Shown: piece after piece, positions 27,257-35,300 of the stretch
How the letters are laid out: each line of letters starts with the position of its first letter
Numbering within the stretch: the stretch's first letter is position 1
Source: Dyadobacter fanqingshengii
GTDB lineage: Bacteria; Bacteroidota; Bacteroidia; Cytophagales; Spirosomataceae
Length of the DNA stretch: 64,000 nt
Reading direction: 5' to 3'
Assembly: GCF_023822005.2 (NCBI RefSeq)
Contig: NZ_CP098806.1
Coordinates: forward strand, 3,410,001-3,474,000
Translations under genes and position numbers: made by a program
The notes under the pieces: model-generated
What the model was told of the DNA's origin: nothing
Seen by the model: only the letters and a program-made list of their open reading frames with translations
Database searches by the model: none

Positions 27257-27739
27257 TTACTCGCTGAACCTGCTGATATCCAGGACTTCGAATTCCATCA
27301 ATCCCGCAGGAACCTTGATTTCGGTAGTGTCTCCAACTTTTTTCCCCAGCAAACCTTTTCCAATCGGCGATCCTACTGAGATCTTGCCCGATTTAAGGTC
27401 CGCTTCTTCTTCTGAAACCAAAGTGTATGTAACTTCCATTCCATTCTTACGGTTTTTGATCTTCACTTTGGAAAGCACCGCAACCTGCGAAGTATCAATC
27501 GACGACTCGTCGATAACCCGCGCATTTGACATGATCTCTTCAAGCTTGGCGATCTTCATTTCATGCATTCCCTGCGCATCCTTCGCCGCATCATACTCTG
27601 CATTCTCGCTCAAATCACCTTTATCCCGCGCTTCTGCAATCTGTTTTGCAATCTCCGTGCGGCCTTTTGTTTTCATATCATTCAGCTCATTCCTCAGCTT
27701 ATTTAATCCTTCTTCCGTATAGTATGAAATTTTAGCCAT
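27257..27739 (-). CDS. greA: Transcript cleavage factor GreA
   Basis: 160 residues. The N-terminal coiled coil contains the RNA-cleavage tip EARDKGDLSENAEYDAAK with the two catalytic acids (Asp and Glu of the DxxE motif). The C-terminal FKBP-like domain ends with PAGLMEFEVLDISRF. It rescues backtracked RNA polymerase by stimulating transcript cleavage. It is preceded by a structured leader with its own terminator (27785-27905), suggesting control by premature termination, and is followed by a strong terminator. Confidence 0.97.
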   Translation of the reverse strand: MAKISYYTEEGLNKLRNELNDMKTKGRTEIAKQIAEARDKGDLSENAEYDAAKDAQGMHEMKIAKLEEIMSNARVIDESSIDTSQVAVLSKVKIKNRKNGMEVTYTLVSEEEADLKSGKISVGSPIGKGLLGKKVGDTTEIKVPAGLMEFEVLDISRFSE

Positions 27740-27784
27740 GACCTTAAATTGGTTTACAAGTCTTTAAAATTTTGAAAATTTGAT

Positions 27785-27905
27785 AAAAAAAAAGAACGGC
27801 TCTAAGACCGCTCTACAAGAGTAACAACACTCGTAGTAGAAGGCTAGAAGACCCTGTCTTTTCGGTTCGTATATGATTTCGTCTGGATCATAATTTTCTG
27901 TTAAG
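27785..27905 (-). ncRNA. greA leader: candidate small RNA with intrinsic terminator
   Basis: On the minus strand, about 45 bases before the greA ATG, a stem AGAGCGG…CCGTTCT (27794-27815, one G-U pair) runs straight into nine T residues (27785-27793), a textbook intrinsic terminator inside a 5' leader. Upstream lie two further small hairpins (AAGAC-AGG-GTCTT, and one around ACGAGT…ACTCTTGT) and a 15-codon open frame at 27844-27891. Transcription starting near 27904 would give an RNA of roughly 120 bases. The arrangement recalls the enterobacterial GraL RNAs from the greA leader. No sequence similarity is claimed. Confidence 0.5.
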
Positions 27906-27910
27906 AACGA

Positions 27911-27918
27911 CAAAAATA
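27911..27918 (-). promoter_or_regulatory. Candidate -7 box for the greA leader
   Basis: TATTTTTG on the minus strand fits TAnnTTTG. The -33 region is not convincing. A perfect dyad AAATGGT-ATC-ACCATTT (27930-27946) lies just upstream, between this promoter and fmt, and could serve as an operator for either side. Confidence 0.35.
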
Positions 27919-27970
27919 ACAATATTTGTAAATGGTATCACCATTTTTTATCCAAAAGCGGTAACAATCT

Positions 27971-28891
27971 ATGTCAACCCCATTAAGAATAATTTTCATG
28001 GGAACACCCGAATTTGCGGTCCCAAGTTTACAAAGTCTGGTCGAAAGCAATTCTAATGTAGTGGCTGTCATTACTGTGCCGGACAAGCCCGCAGGCCGTG
28101 GGCAAAAGCAAACCGCATCGCCGGTAAAACTATACGCAGAAGCCCGGGGCATCCCTGTTTTGCAGCCCGAAAAACTGAAAAATCCTGAGTTTCTGGAAGC
28201 GTTAAGGTCTTATAAAGCAGACTTGCAAGTGGTTGTAGCATTCCGTATGTTGCCAGAAGTGGTGTGGAGCATGCCGCCAAAGGGCACATTCAATTTACAC
28301 AGTTCATTGTTGCCCCAGTATCGTGGTGCGGCGCCCATAAACTGGGCGATTATTAACGGAGAAAAGGAAACCGGCGTAACCACATTTTTTATAGAACAAG
28401 ACATTGACACGGGGAAGATCATATACCAGGACAGAGAGCCGATCTACCCTCAAGACGACGCCGGTTCATTATACGAGCGCCTGATGGAAAAAGGCGCAAA
28501 ACTGGTTGTTAGAACGGTTCAGGCAATAGCAGCAGGCAATTATCCGCAGGAACCACAGGAAGAGCCGGCGGAAATCCGTTCCGCTCCAAAAATTTTCCGC
28601 GAAACCTGCGAAATCGACTGGCATAAACCGGCGGAAGAAATTCACAACTTCATACGCGGACTATCACCTTACCCGGCCGCCTGGACGACCATTAACGGTC
28701 TTTCCTGCAAAATCTTCAAATCCAATGTTGTGGATTTCCCGGAAAGCGATATGCCCGGCCAATTCAGAACGGATGGCAAATCCTATCTCTATTTCCGAAC
28801 CGGCAACGGCTGGCTTTCGATTGAAGTTTTACAATTGGAAGGCAAGAAGCGGATGGAGATCGGGGATTTTTTGAGGGGGAATAGGCTTTGA
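27971..28891 (+). CDS. fmt: Methionyl-tRNA formyltransferase
   Basis: 306 residues. The N-terminal formyltransferase domain has the motif HSSLLPQYRGAAPINWAI with Asn108 and His110, plus Asp146 in IEQDIDTGKI, which form the catalytic triad of the family. The C-terminal domain (RGLSPYPAAWTTI) binds the tRNA. It transfers a formyl group from 10-formyl-tetrahydrofolate to initiator Met-tRNA. folA starts 22 bases downstream, so the two folate-linked genes are probably cotranscribed. Confidence 0.97.
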   Translation: MSTPLRIIFMGTPEFAVPSLQSLVESNSNVVAVITVPDKPAGRGQKQTASPVKLYAEARGIPVLQPEKLKNPEFLEALRSYKADLQVVVAFRMLPEVVWSMPPKGTFNLHSSLLPQYRGAAPINWAIINGEKETGVTTFFIEQDIDTGKIIYQDREPIYPQDDAGSLYERLMEKGAKLVVRTVQAIAAGNYPQEPQEEPAEIRSAPKIFRETCEIDWHKPAEEIHNFIRGLSPYPAAWTTINGLSCKIFKSNVVDFPESDMPGQFRTDGKSYLYFRTGNGWLSIEVLQLEGKKRMEIGDFLRGNRL

Positions 28892-28913
28892 TCGAATTTT
28901 TTAACAACGTACA

Positions 28914-29411
28914 ATGCTCATATCAATCATCGTGGCCGTTTCGGAAAACGGCGTTATAGGAAAGGATAATCAATTACTCTGGCGATTGCCTGATGATTTG
29001 AAACGGTTTAAGCAGCTTACATTAGGCCATCCAATGATCATGGGCCGGAAAACTTTCGAATCCATTGGAAAACCATTGCCCGGGCGGACTTCCATCGTGA
29101 TCACCAGTCAAAAGGATTTTAATGTAGAAGGCATTCTTGTTGCGCATTCGCTGGAAGAAGCGCTGCATATTGCCCGGGGAATCGAACAAACAGAAGCATT
29201 CATTATCGGCGGTGGGGAAATTTACAAGCAGGCTTTGCCCCTGGCCGACCGGCTTTATGTTACCGAAGTCGAAACCGTCATGGACGGCGATACGCTTTTC
29301 GAGATTACAGACCGCGGCGCATGGACTGAGTCCGAACGGATTGTGCATGAAGCGGATGAGCGACATAAATGGAAATTTGCATTCGTAAATTACATTAAAC
29401 AAAAATTTTAA
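28914..29411 (+). CDS. folA: Dihydrofolate reductase
   Basis: 165 residues with all hallmarks of chromosomal DHFR: ISIIVAVSENGVIGKDNQLL, the catalytic Asp in WRLPDDLKRF, the NADPH-binding MGRKTFESIGKPLPGR, and the second glycine loop FIIGGGEIYKQAL. It reduces dihydrofolate to tetrahydrofolate in the cytosol. It follows fmt closely, which itself uses a folate cofactor. Confidence 0.97.
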   Translation: MLISIIVAVSENGVIGKDNQLLWRLPDDLKRFKQLTLGHPMIMGRKTFESIGKPLPGRTSIVITSQKDFNVEGILVAHSLEEALHIARGIEQTEAFIIGGGEIYKQALPLADRLYVTEVETVMDGDTLFEITDRGAWTESERIVHEADERHKWKFAFVNYIKQKF

Positions 29412-29415
29412 TAAG

Positions 29416-29423
29416 TACCTTTG
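29416..29423 (+). promoter_or_regulatory. Candidate -7 box upstream of the esterase gene
   Basis: TACCTTTG fits TAnnTTTG and lies just after the folA stop. Predicted transcription would begin near 29430, between the GTG at 29438 and ATG at 29453 of the esterase and the folA stop. No -33 TTG at the expected distance. Confidence 0.4.
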
Positions 29424-29452
29424 GCATATAACCCACAGTGACTATCAGCACA

Positions 29453-30241
29453 ATGCAAGTTTTAGAAGAAAAAACAGCACTATCACCTGTCATCGAGGTA
29501 CTTTCAGAGACATTTGAAATTCCTCAGCTAAATAAAAAGCGTCGTGTTCATGTGCTTTTGCCACATGATTATTACGAAAAGCCGGAACAGCGTTATCCGG
29601 TGCTATATATGACGGATGCGCAAAATCTATTTGGAGACGGCTCACCTTACGGAAACTGGGAAATTGACAAAAGCCTGGCACTGCTGGCAGAGCAAAATAA
29701 AGCAGATGTGATCATTGTTGCCATCGATCATGGCGAAGAAGAGCGGATCAATGAATTTTCTCCTTATGATAACCCGCGTCTCGGTAAGGGTTTGGGCTCA
29801 CTTTTCCTTCGTTTCGTTGTTGAAACACTCAAAAAGCATGTTGACGCAAATTACCGCACAAAGCCGGACAGGCTCAATACAGGCATGGGCGGAAGTTCAG
29901 TGGGTGGGTTATTGAGTGCCTATGCAGCATTAATGTTCCCGCAGGTTTTTGGTAGGCTGATGATTTTCTCGCCCTCACTATGGATTTCACAAAAGGTTTA
30001 TTTTGACGCCATTCACTTCTTCGAGCCTTTTGAAACGCGGATTTATTTATATGCCGGTGGAAAAGAAGGTGCTAACATGCTTCCTAACTTCGAAAAGTTT
30101 CATAAAACGCTTGAAAATCAAGGATTCGGTTACAAACGTGTGAAAATTAAAAGTTCGATTGATCCGGAGGGTGAACATACCGAAACGCAATGGAGCAAGG
30201 AATTTCCAATTGCGCTGAAATGGTTGTTTTTTGAAGAATAA
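29453..30241 (+). CDS. Alpha/beta hydrolase, esterase D-like
   Basis: 262 residues from the ATG at 29453; an in-frame GTG at 29438 would add five residues. The fold shows a lipid/siderophore-esterase type start (KRRVHVLLPHDYYEKPEQRYPVLYMTDAQNLF), the nucleophile Ser in MGGSSVGGLLSAY, and a C-terminal His in DPEGEHTETQW. It is related to the enterochelin-esterase/esterase D group and has no signal peptide, so cytosolic. Substrate unknown. It follows folA by about 40 bases and has its own candidate promoter. Confidence 0.87.
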   Translation: MQVLEEKTALSPVIEVLSETFEIPQLNKKRRVHVLLPHDYYEKPEQRYPVLYMTDAQNLFGDGSPYGNWEIDKSLALLAEQNKADVIIVAIDHGEEERINEFSPYDNPRLGKGLGSLFLRFVVETLKKHVDANYRTKPDRLNTGMGGSSVGGLLSAYAALMFPQVFGRLMIFSPSLWISQKVYFDAIHFFEPFETRIYLYAGGKEGANMLPNFEKFHKTLENQGFGYKRVKIKSSIDPEGEHTETQWSKEFPIALKWLFFEE

Positions 30242-30262
30242 TTACTTGACAACATTATAAAA

Positions 30263-30300
30263 GAAGAGGGAGAGCAGCGTTAAGCCAGCTCTCCCTCTTC
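30263..30300. terminator. Bidirectional terminator hairpin between esterase gene and hslU
   Basis: Perfect 13-base arms GAAGAGGGAGAGC (30263-30275) and complement (30288-30300) with a 12-base loop. T-rich sequence follows only loosely on either side, so termination is likely but not textbook. Confidence 0.65.
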
Positions 30301-30318
30301 ATTATAATCAATGTCCGT

Positions 30319-31716
30319 TTACAAAATATACTGGCTCAAATCCCTGTTTTTCACCAAAGCAGAAAGTTTTTCAGAAACCAGATCCGCCGTGACTACAATG
30401 TGAGAATCCGCGCCGATGACGTCTGGAATGTCAAACATAAAGTCATTCAGTAACAGGCTCATCACAGTTTGCAAACGACGAGCTCCAATGTTCTCCACTT
30501 CGCTGTTCACTTCAAAAGCGATCCGTGCAATTTCCCGAAGCGCGCCGTCTTCAAATTCCAGCTCAACGCCTTCCGACTCCATCATGGCCACATACTGCTT
30601 GGTAAGGGCGTTTTTAGGCGTTTTCAGGATCTGGTAAAAATCAGATTCGGTCAGGCTGCTCAATTCCACGCGGATCGGGAACCGTCCTTGTAACTCGGGA
30701 ATCAGGTCCGATGGTTTTGCAACGTGGAATGCGCCTGCTGCAACGAACAGAATGTGGTCCGTGTTAATAACGCCGTGCTTGGTATTTACCGCGCTTCCTT
30801 CCACGATCGGAAGCAAGTCGCGCTGCACGCCTTCGCGGCTCACGTCCGGGCCGCTGCCTCCACCCGATCTGCTGGACGCCACTTTGTCAATTTCATCAAT
30901 AAAAATGATTCCCAGGTTTTCGGCTTTTTTGATCGCCTCCATCTTCACCTCATCCATATCGATCAGCTTGGAAGCTTCTTCGTCCAACAGGATTTTTCTG
31001 GCTTCCTCCACGGTCACTTTACGTTTTTTACCCCGGCGCGGCATCATGTTACCAATCATTTCCTGAATGTTCATCATGGAAACATCGTCCATAGCGCCGC
31101 CGATCATGCCTACATTAGGCGCTTGATTTTGCTGCACTTCAATGTCGATCTTGCGGCTGTCAAGCTCCCCGTTTCTGATCTTTTCGCGGAAACGTTCTCT
31201 TGTACGCTGGTTCAGTTCGGCATCATCCTCAGGCATCACTTCGTTCGTATTGTTATCTGCTTTTATTTTAACGGAACTCGAACCATGAACCGGCGGGATA
31301 AGTGCATCCAGGATAATGTCTTCAACAGCCTGCTCGGCTTTGAGCTTCACTTCTTCCTTTTTCTGGGTTCTTACCATGCCTACTGCTTGTTCCACCAGAT
31401 CACGGACCATGCTTTCCACATCGCGTCCCACGTAACCCACTTCCGTAAATTTGGAAGCTTCTACTTTTACAAATGGCGCATCCGCAATTTTAGCCAGCCT
31501 GCGTGCAATTTCCGTTTTACCGACGCCCGTCGCGCCGATCATTAATATATTGTTTGGAATAATTTCCTTTTGTATGTCCTCGGGACTATTCATTCGCCTC
31601 CACCGGTTTCTTAATGCAATAGCAACATTGCGCTTTGCGTCATTTTGTCCGATGATGTACTGGTCAAGCTCGAAAACGATCTGACGTGGGGTTAGGCGAT
31701 TTAAGTGTTCAGTCAT
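30319..31716 (-). CDS. hslU: HslUV protease ATPase subunit HslU
   Basis: 465-residue AAA+ unfoldase that feeds proteins into the HslV peptidase. It shows the N-terminal LTPRQIVFELDQYIIGQ, Walker A GATGVGKTEIARRLA, the pore motif in GYVGRDVESMVRD, the HslU-specific intermediate domain (about 120-250) and Walker B GIIFIDEIDKVA. The extreme C-terminus RDLSQYIL matches the tail that docks into HslV. hslV is not adjacent and must lie elsewhere. The gene stands alone on the minus strand. Confidence 0.97.
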   Translation of the reverse strand: MTEHLNRLTPRQIVFELDQYIIGQNDAKRNVAIALRNRWRRMNSPEDIQKEIIPNNILMIGATGVGKTEIARRLAKIADAPFVKVEASKFTEVGYVGRDVESMVRDLVEQAVGMVRTQKKEEVKLKAEQAVEDIILDALIPPVHGSSSVKIKADNNTNEVMPEDDAELNQRTRERFREKIRNGELDSRKIDIEVQQNQAPNVGMIGGAMDDVSMMNIQEMIGNMMPRRGKKRKVTVEEARKILLDEEASKLIDMDEVKMEAIKKAENLGIIFIDEIDKVASSRSGGGSGPDVSREGVQRDLLPIVEGSAVNTKHGVINTDHILFVAAGAFHVAKPSDLIPELQGRFPIRVELSSLTESDFYQILKTPKNALTKQYVAMMESEGVELEFEDGALREIARIAFEVNSEVENIGARRLQTVMSLLLNDFMFDIPDVIGADSHIVVTADLVSEKLSALVKNRDLSQYIL

Positions 31717-31817
31717 TGTGATTTATATCAATACGTAATTTATTGTTGGTTTCTTTCTAAAAATGCTTCGTTATTAAATATGGCTGTAAAGAATTATGCC
31801 GGTACAAAATGTCATGC

Positions 31818-31825
31818 TACCTTTG
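31818..31825 (+). promoter_or_regulatory. Candidate -7 box of the GH92 gene
   Basis: TACCTTTG fits TAnnTTTG and lies 40 bases before the ATG at 31866. The implied start of transcription near 31832 lies downstream of an alternative in-frame codon at 31809, supporting the shorter protein with a signal peptide. Confidence 0.45.
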
Positions 31826-31865
31826 TTTTCTCTTCATGTTTCTGTATAAAAGATTTGTTTACAAT

Positions 31866-34148
31866 ATGAAAAAAATCCTGCAAGCCCTTAACCTTGTCTT
31901 TGCAACCACATCATTCCTTTTTGCTCAAAAGCCAGCCGATAACGACTTTGTCGACCTTGTGAACCCGCTGATGGGAACACAATCCAAATTCAGCCTTTCA
32001 TCCGGTAACACTTACCCCGCCATTGCATTGCCATGGGCGATGAATTTCTGGATGCCTCAAACGGGCAAAATGGGTGACGGCTGGGCTTATATGTATGACG
32101 CAGAAAAAATCCGCGGTTTCAAACAGACCCACCAGCCCAGTCCGTGGATCAATGATTACGGCCAATTTTCAATCATGCCTGTTACAGGAAAGCCGAAAAT
32201 TGACGAAGAAAGCCGCGCGAGCTGGTTTTCCCATAAAGCCGAAGTTGCGAAACCACATTATTACAAGGTTTATCTGGCCGATCACGACGTTACCACGGAA
32301 ATTGCACCCACAGAAAGAGCAGCGCAATTCCGCTTCACTTTCCCGCAAGCCGACAGCTCATTTGTGCTTATTGATGCTTTTGACAAAGGTTCTTACATTA
32401 AAATCATCCCTGCCGAGCGCAAGATAATCGGTTATACCACCAAAAACAGTGGTGGCGTTCCGGCTAATTTCAAAAACTATTTTGTGGTCGTTTTTGATAA
32501 GGCATTTACATTCTCTTCCGCTTTTCATGGCAAAACATTAGCCAAAGACACATTGGAGCTGAAAGCTGGCCACGTAGGTGCGGTTGTTGGTTTCAAAACA
32601 AAAAAAGGAGAGCAGATCGGCTTAAAAGTGGCCTCTTCATTCATCAGTCCCGAGCAGGCTGAACTGAATTTGCAGCGCGAAATTGCCAATGACAATTTTG
32701 AGGCTACAAAAGAAAAAGGACGCCAAGCCTGGAACACGGAGCTGTCACGTATACAGGTGGAGGGTGACAACAAAGATCAGATCCGCACATTCTATTCTTG
32801 CCTGTATCGCGTGTTATTGTTCCCAAGGAAGTTTTATGAATTTGATAAGGCCAACAAGATCGTTCATTACAGTCCTTATAGCGGTGAAGTGAAACCAGGT
32901 TATATGTTTACTGACAATGGCTTTTGGGACACATTCCGGGCGGTTTTTCCATTCTTTACATTGATGTATCCTACGCTTAATGCGCACATTATGGAGGGAT
33001 TGGCCAATGCTTACGATGAAAGCGGTTACCTGCCTGAATGGGCCAGCCCCGGCCACCGCGATTGTATGATCGGTTCCAACTCGGCGTCATTAATTGCTGA
33101 TTCGTACGTTAAAGGGATCCGTGGTTACGACATTAACAAGCTTTACGAAGCGGTGATCAAAAATACAGAGAATGCGGGTCCAGTGAGTTCAGTGGGCCGT
33201 TTCGGCCATGAATATTACAATGAACTCGGTTATGTTCCTTATGACGTAAAAGTGAATGAAAATGCGGCGCGGACGCTGGAATATGCTTATGCCGATTTTT
33301 GCATTGCACAATTGGGAACTGCGCTGAAAAAGCCACAGAAAGAAGTGGATCTGTATCTCAAAAGAAGCCAGAATTACCGCAATGTGTTTGATCCTGAAAC
33401 AAAATGGATGCGCGGCAAAAACAAAGACGGCCAGTTTCAAAAGCCATTTAACCCATTCAAATGGGGCGACGCATTTACTGAAGGGAACAGCATTCACTAT
33501 ACATGGTCTGTTTTTCAGGATGTAAAGGGCTTGATAGGCTTGGTAGGCGGCAGGGAAGCATTTGTTCAGAAACTGGACACGGTTTTCACATTGCCCCCGA
33601 TTTTCGACGATAGTTATTATGGTTTTCCAATTCACGAAATCCGCGAAATGCAGATCATGAACATGGGCAATTACGCGCACGGAAACCAGCCGATCCAGCA
33701 TATGATTTACCTTTATAACTATGCAGGAGCACCTTATAAGGCACAATATTGGCTACGTCAGGTGATGAACAAGCTTTACCAGGCAGCGCCGGACGGCTAT
33801 TGCGGTGATGAGGATAATGGACAAACTTCGGCCTGGTATGTGTTCTCTTCCCTGGGTTTTTACCCGGTAACTCCCGGGACCACGCAATATGTGATCGGTT
33901 CACCGCTTTTCAAGAAAGCGACATTGACTATGGAGGACGGCAAAAAATTCACTGTGCAGGCGCCAGCTTCAAATGATGCCAACATGTACATTCAGGGCGC
34001 TTCGCTGAATGGTAAAACGTATGGCAAAACATTCCTCGAACACGCCGACATTCAAAAAGGCGGCTCGGTCCAGTTCAATATGGGCAGCCAGCCTTCCAAA
34101 ACCTGGGGCGCAAGTGCGGACGCTGCTCCTTTTTCTTTGACAAAATAA
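31866..34148 (+). CDS. Glycoside hydrolase family 92 (alpha-mannosidase), secreted
   Basis: 760 residues from the ATG at 31866, which gives a signal peptide (MKKILQALNLVFATTSFLFAQ). The GH92 start DFVDLVNPLMGTQSKFSLSSGNTYP and the block GFKQTHQPSPWINDYGQFSIMP are family hallmarks. GDEDNGQTSAWYVFSSLGFYPV near the end carries the conserved acidic residues and calcium-linked loop. GH92 enzymes are calcium-dependent exo-alpha-mannosidases that trim mannose from N-glycans or yeast mannan. The linkage (1,2, 1,3 or 1,4) is not readable. It lies upstream of sugar oxidation genes. Confidence 0.93.
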   Translation: MKKILQALNLVFATTSFLFAQKPADNDFVDLVNPLMGTQSKFSLSSGNTYPAIALPWAMNFWMPQTGKMGDGWAYMYDAEKIRGFKQTHQPSPWINDYGQFSIMPVTGKPKIDEESRASWFSHKAEVAKPHYYKVYLADHDVTTEIAPTERAAQFRFTFPQADSSFVLIDAFDKGSYIKIIPAERKIIGYTTKNSGGVPANFKNYFVVVFDKAFTFSSAFHGKTLAKDTLELKAGHVGAVVGFKTKKGEQIGLKVASSFISPEQAELNLQREIANDNFEATKEKGRQAWNTELSRIQVEGDNKDQIRTFYSCLYRVLLFPRKFYEFDKANKIVHYSPYSGEVKPGYMFTDNGFWDTFRAVFPFFTLMYPTLNAHIMEGLANAYDESGYLPEWASPGHRDCMIGSNSASLIADSYVKGIRGYDINKLYEAVIKNTENAGPVSSVGRFGHEYYNELGYVPYDVKVNENAARTLEYAYADFCIAQLGTALKKPQKEVDLYLKRSQNYRNVFDPETKWMRGKNKDGQFQKPFNPFKWGDAFTEGNSIHYTWSVFQDVKGLIGLVGGREAFVQKLDTVFTLPPIFDDSYYGFPIHEIREMQIMNMGNYAHGNQPIQHMIYLYNYAGAPYKAQYWLRQVMNKLYQAAPDGYCGDEDNGQTSAWYVFSSLGFYPVTPGTTQYVIGSPLFKKATLTMEDGKKFTVQAPASNDANMYIQGASLNGKTYGKTFLEHADIQKGGSVQFNMGSQPSKTWGASADAAPFSLTK

Positions 34149-34194
34149 AGTGCCGTAACAGCTCTGTTTGACACTTTAATATTAATATTCGATC

Positions 34195-34237
34195 ATTATT
34201 CCACTTTTCGGTGAAGTGTTCCGGGAAGTGGAATAAT
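34195..34237 (+). terminator. Hairpin after the GH92 gene, probable terminator
   Basis: Perfect 12-base arms ATTATTCCACTT (34195-34206) and complement (34226-34237) with a 19-base loop, followed by TGTTTG. The T-run is weak. It could also act as a leader structure of the aldo/keto reductase gene, whose ATG is 38 bases further on. Confidence 0.5.
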
Positions 34238-34274
34238 TGTTTGACAAAAACCTAAAAAACTAAACCAATTTACA

Positions 34275-35270
34275 ATGCAATACAGGAAACTAGGAAACTC
34301 TGACCTGGAAGTTTCGGTGATTACTTTTGGCGCCTGGGCTGCGGGAGGCTGGATGTGGGGTGGAACGGAGCGCAGTGAGGCGGTTAAGGCCATTCAGGCG
34401 TCGTACAATGCAGGGGTTACCTCCATAGACACCGCGCCGGTTTACGGACAGGGATTAAGTGAGGAAATTGTTGGGGAAGCCATTAAAGACCTGCCCCGCG
34501 ACAAAGTTCAGATCCTGACCAAATACGGCATGCGCTGGGACCTTACACAAGGAGATTTTGCCATGCACAGCAAAAACAACGCAGGCGAAGACATTGACAT
34601 TTATAAATATGCAGCCAAAGACAGCATCATTAAGGAATGTGAAGACAGCCTGAAACGCCTTGGAACGGATTATATTGACCTTTATCAGATACATTGGCAC
34701 GACAAAACCACGCCGATTCAGGAAACAATGGAGGCCGTTACGGAACTAATCAAACAGGGAAAAGTGCGGCATGCTGGTGTATGTAATTATGATGTGGCAT
34801 TAATGCGTGAAGCAGCGCAGTATATTGATCTGGTTTCGGATCAGGTCCCGTACAGCATGGTGAAACGGGAAATTGAGCCAGAACTCGTGCCCTATTGCAT
34901 TGAAAATAACAAGTCAATCGTGGCTTACAGCCCGTTGGAACGCGGATTACTGACCGGAAAAATGAAGCCTGGCCATCAATTCGCTGCGGACGATCACCGT
35001 GCCTCGATTTATTTTTACAAAGATGAAAACCTGGAAAGGGTTAATGCATTTCTGGACAAGATCAAACCGATTGCCGACAGTAAAAATGCAACGATTGGCC
35101 AGCTCGTTCTCAGGTGGACCGTGGAGCAACCGGGCGTAAGCATTGCATTGGTGGGTGCAAGGGACGCAACGCAGGCATTGCAGAATGCAGCCGCCATGGA
35201 GATTACTATCAGCCCGGAAGAAATTAAGACCATTACCGGGGAACTGGACAAACTCGAACTTGTAAAATAA
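34275..35270 (+). CDS. Aldo/keto reductase
   Basis: 331 residues, NADPH-dependent (alpha/beta)8 oxidoreductase. Catalytic residues are in SIDTAPVYGQG (Asp and Tyr), LTKYGM (Lys) and YQIHWHDK (His), and the C-terminal NADPH site includes GARDATQALQNAAA. It has no signal peptide and is cytosolic. It resembles the bacterial YajO/general stress AKR groups that reduce sugar aldehydes or ketones. It precedes the PQQ-type dehydrogenase by 30 bases and may be cotranscribed with it. Confidence 0.93.
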   Translation: MQYRKLGNSDLEVSVITFGAWAAGGWMWGGTERSEAVKAIQASYNAGVTSIDTAPVYGQGLSEEIVGEAIKDLPRDKVQILTKYGMRWDLTQGDFAMHSKNNAGEDIDIYKYAAKDSIIKECEDSLKRLGTDYIDLYQIHWHDKTTPIQETMEAVTELIKQGKVRHAGVCNYDVALMREAAQYIDLVSDQVPYSMVKREIEPELVPYCIENNKSIVAYSPLERGLLTGKMKPGHQFAADDHRASIYFYKDENLERVNAFLDKIKPIADSKNATIGQLVLRWTVEQPGVSIALVGARDATQALQNAAAMEITISPEEIKTITGELDKLELVK

Positions 35271-35300
35271 TCTAAATCAAACATCTATTCACCTTAATTC

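Noticed and set aside
27794..27890. tRNA-like appearance of the greA leader (GGTTCG near hairpins)
   Set aside because: No acceptor stem, no anticodon arm of proper length and no CCA-proximal pairing could be drawn. Terminator-leader reading fits better.
30724..31545. Long plus-strand open frame of 273 codons opposite hslU
   Set aside because: It is fully antisense to a clear hslU gene, is rich in Phe and His from the mirrored codons, and has no recognisable domain.
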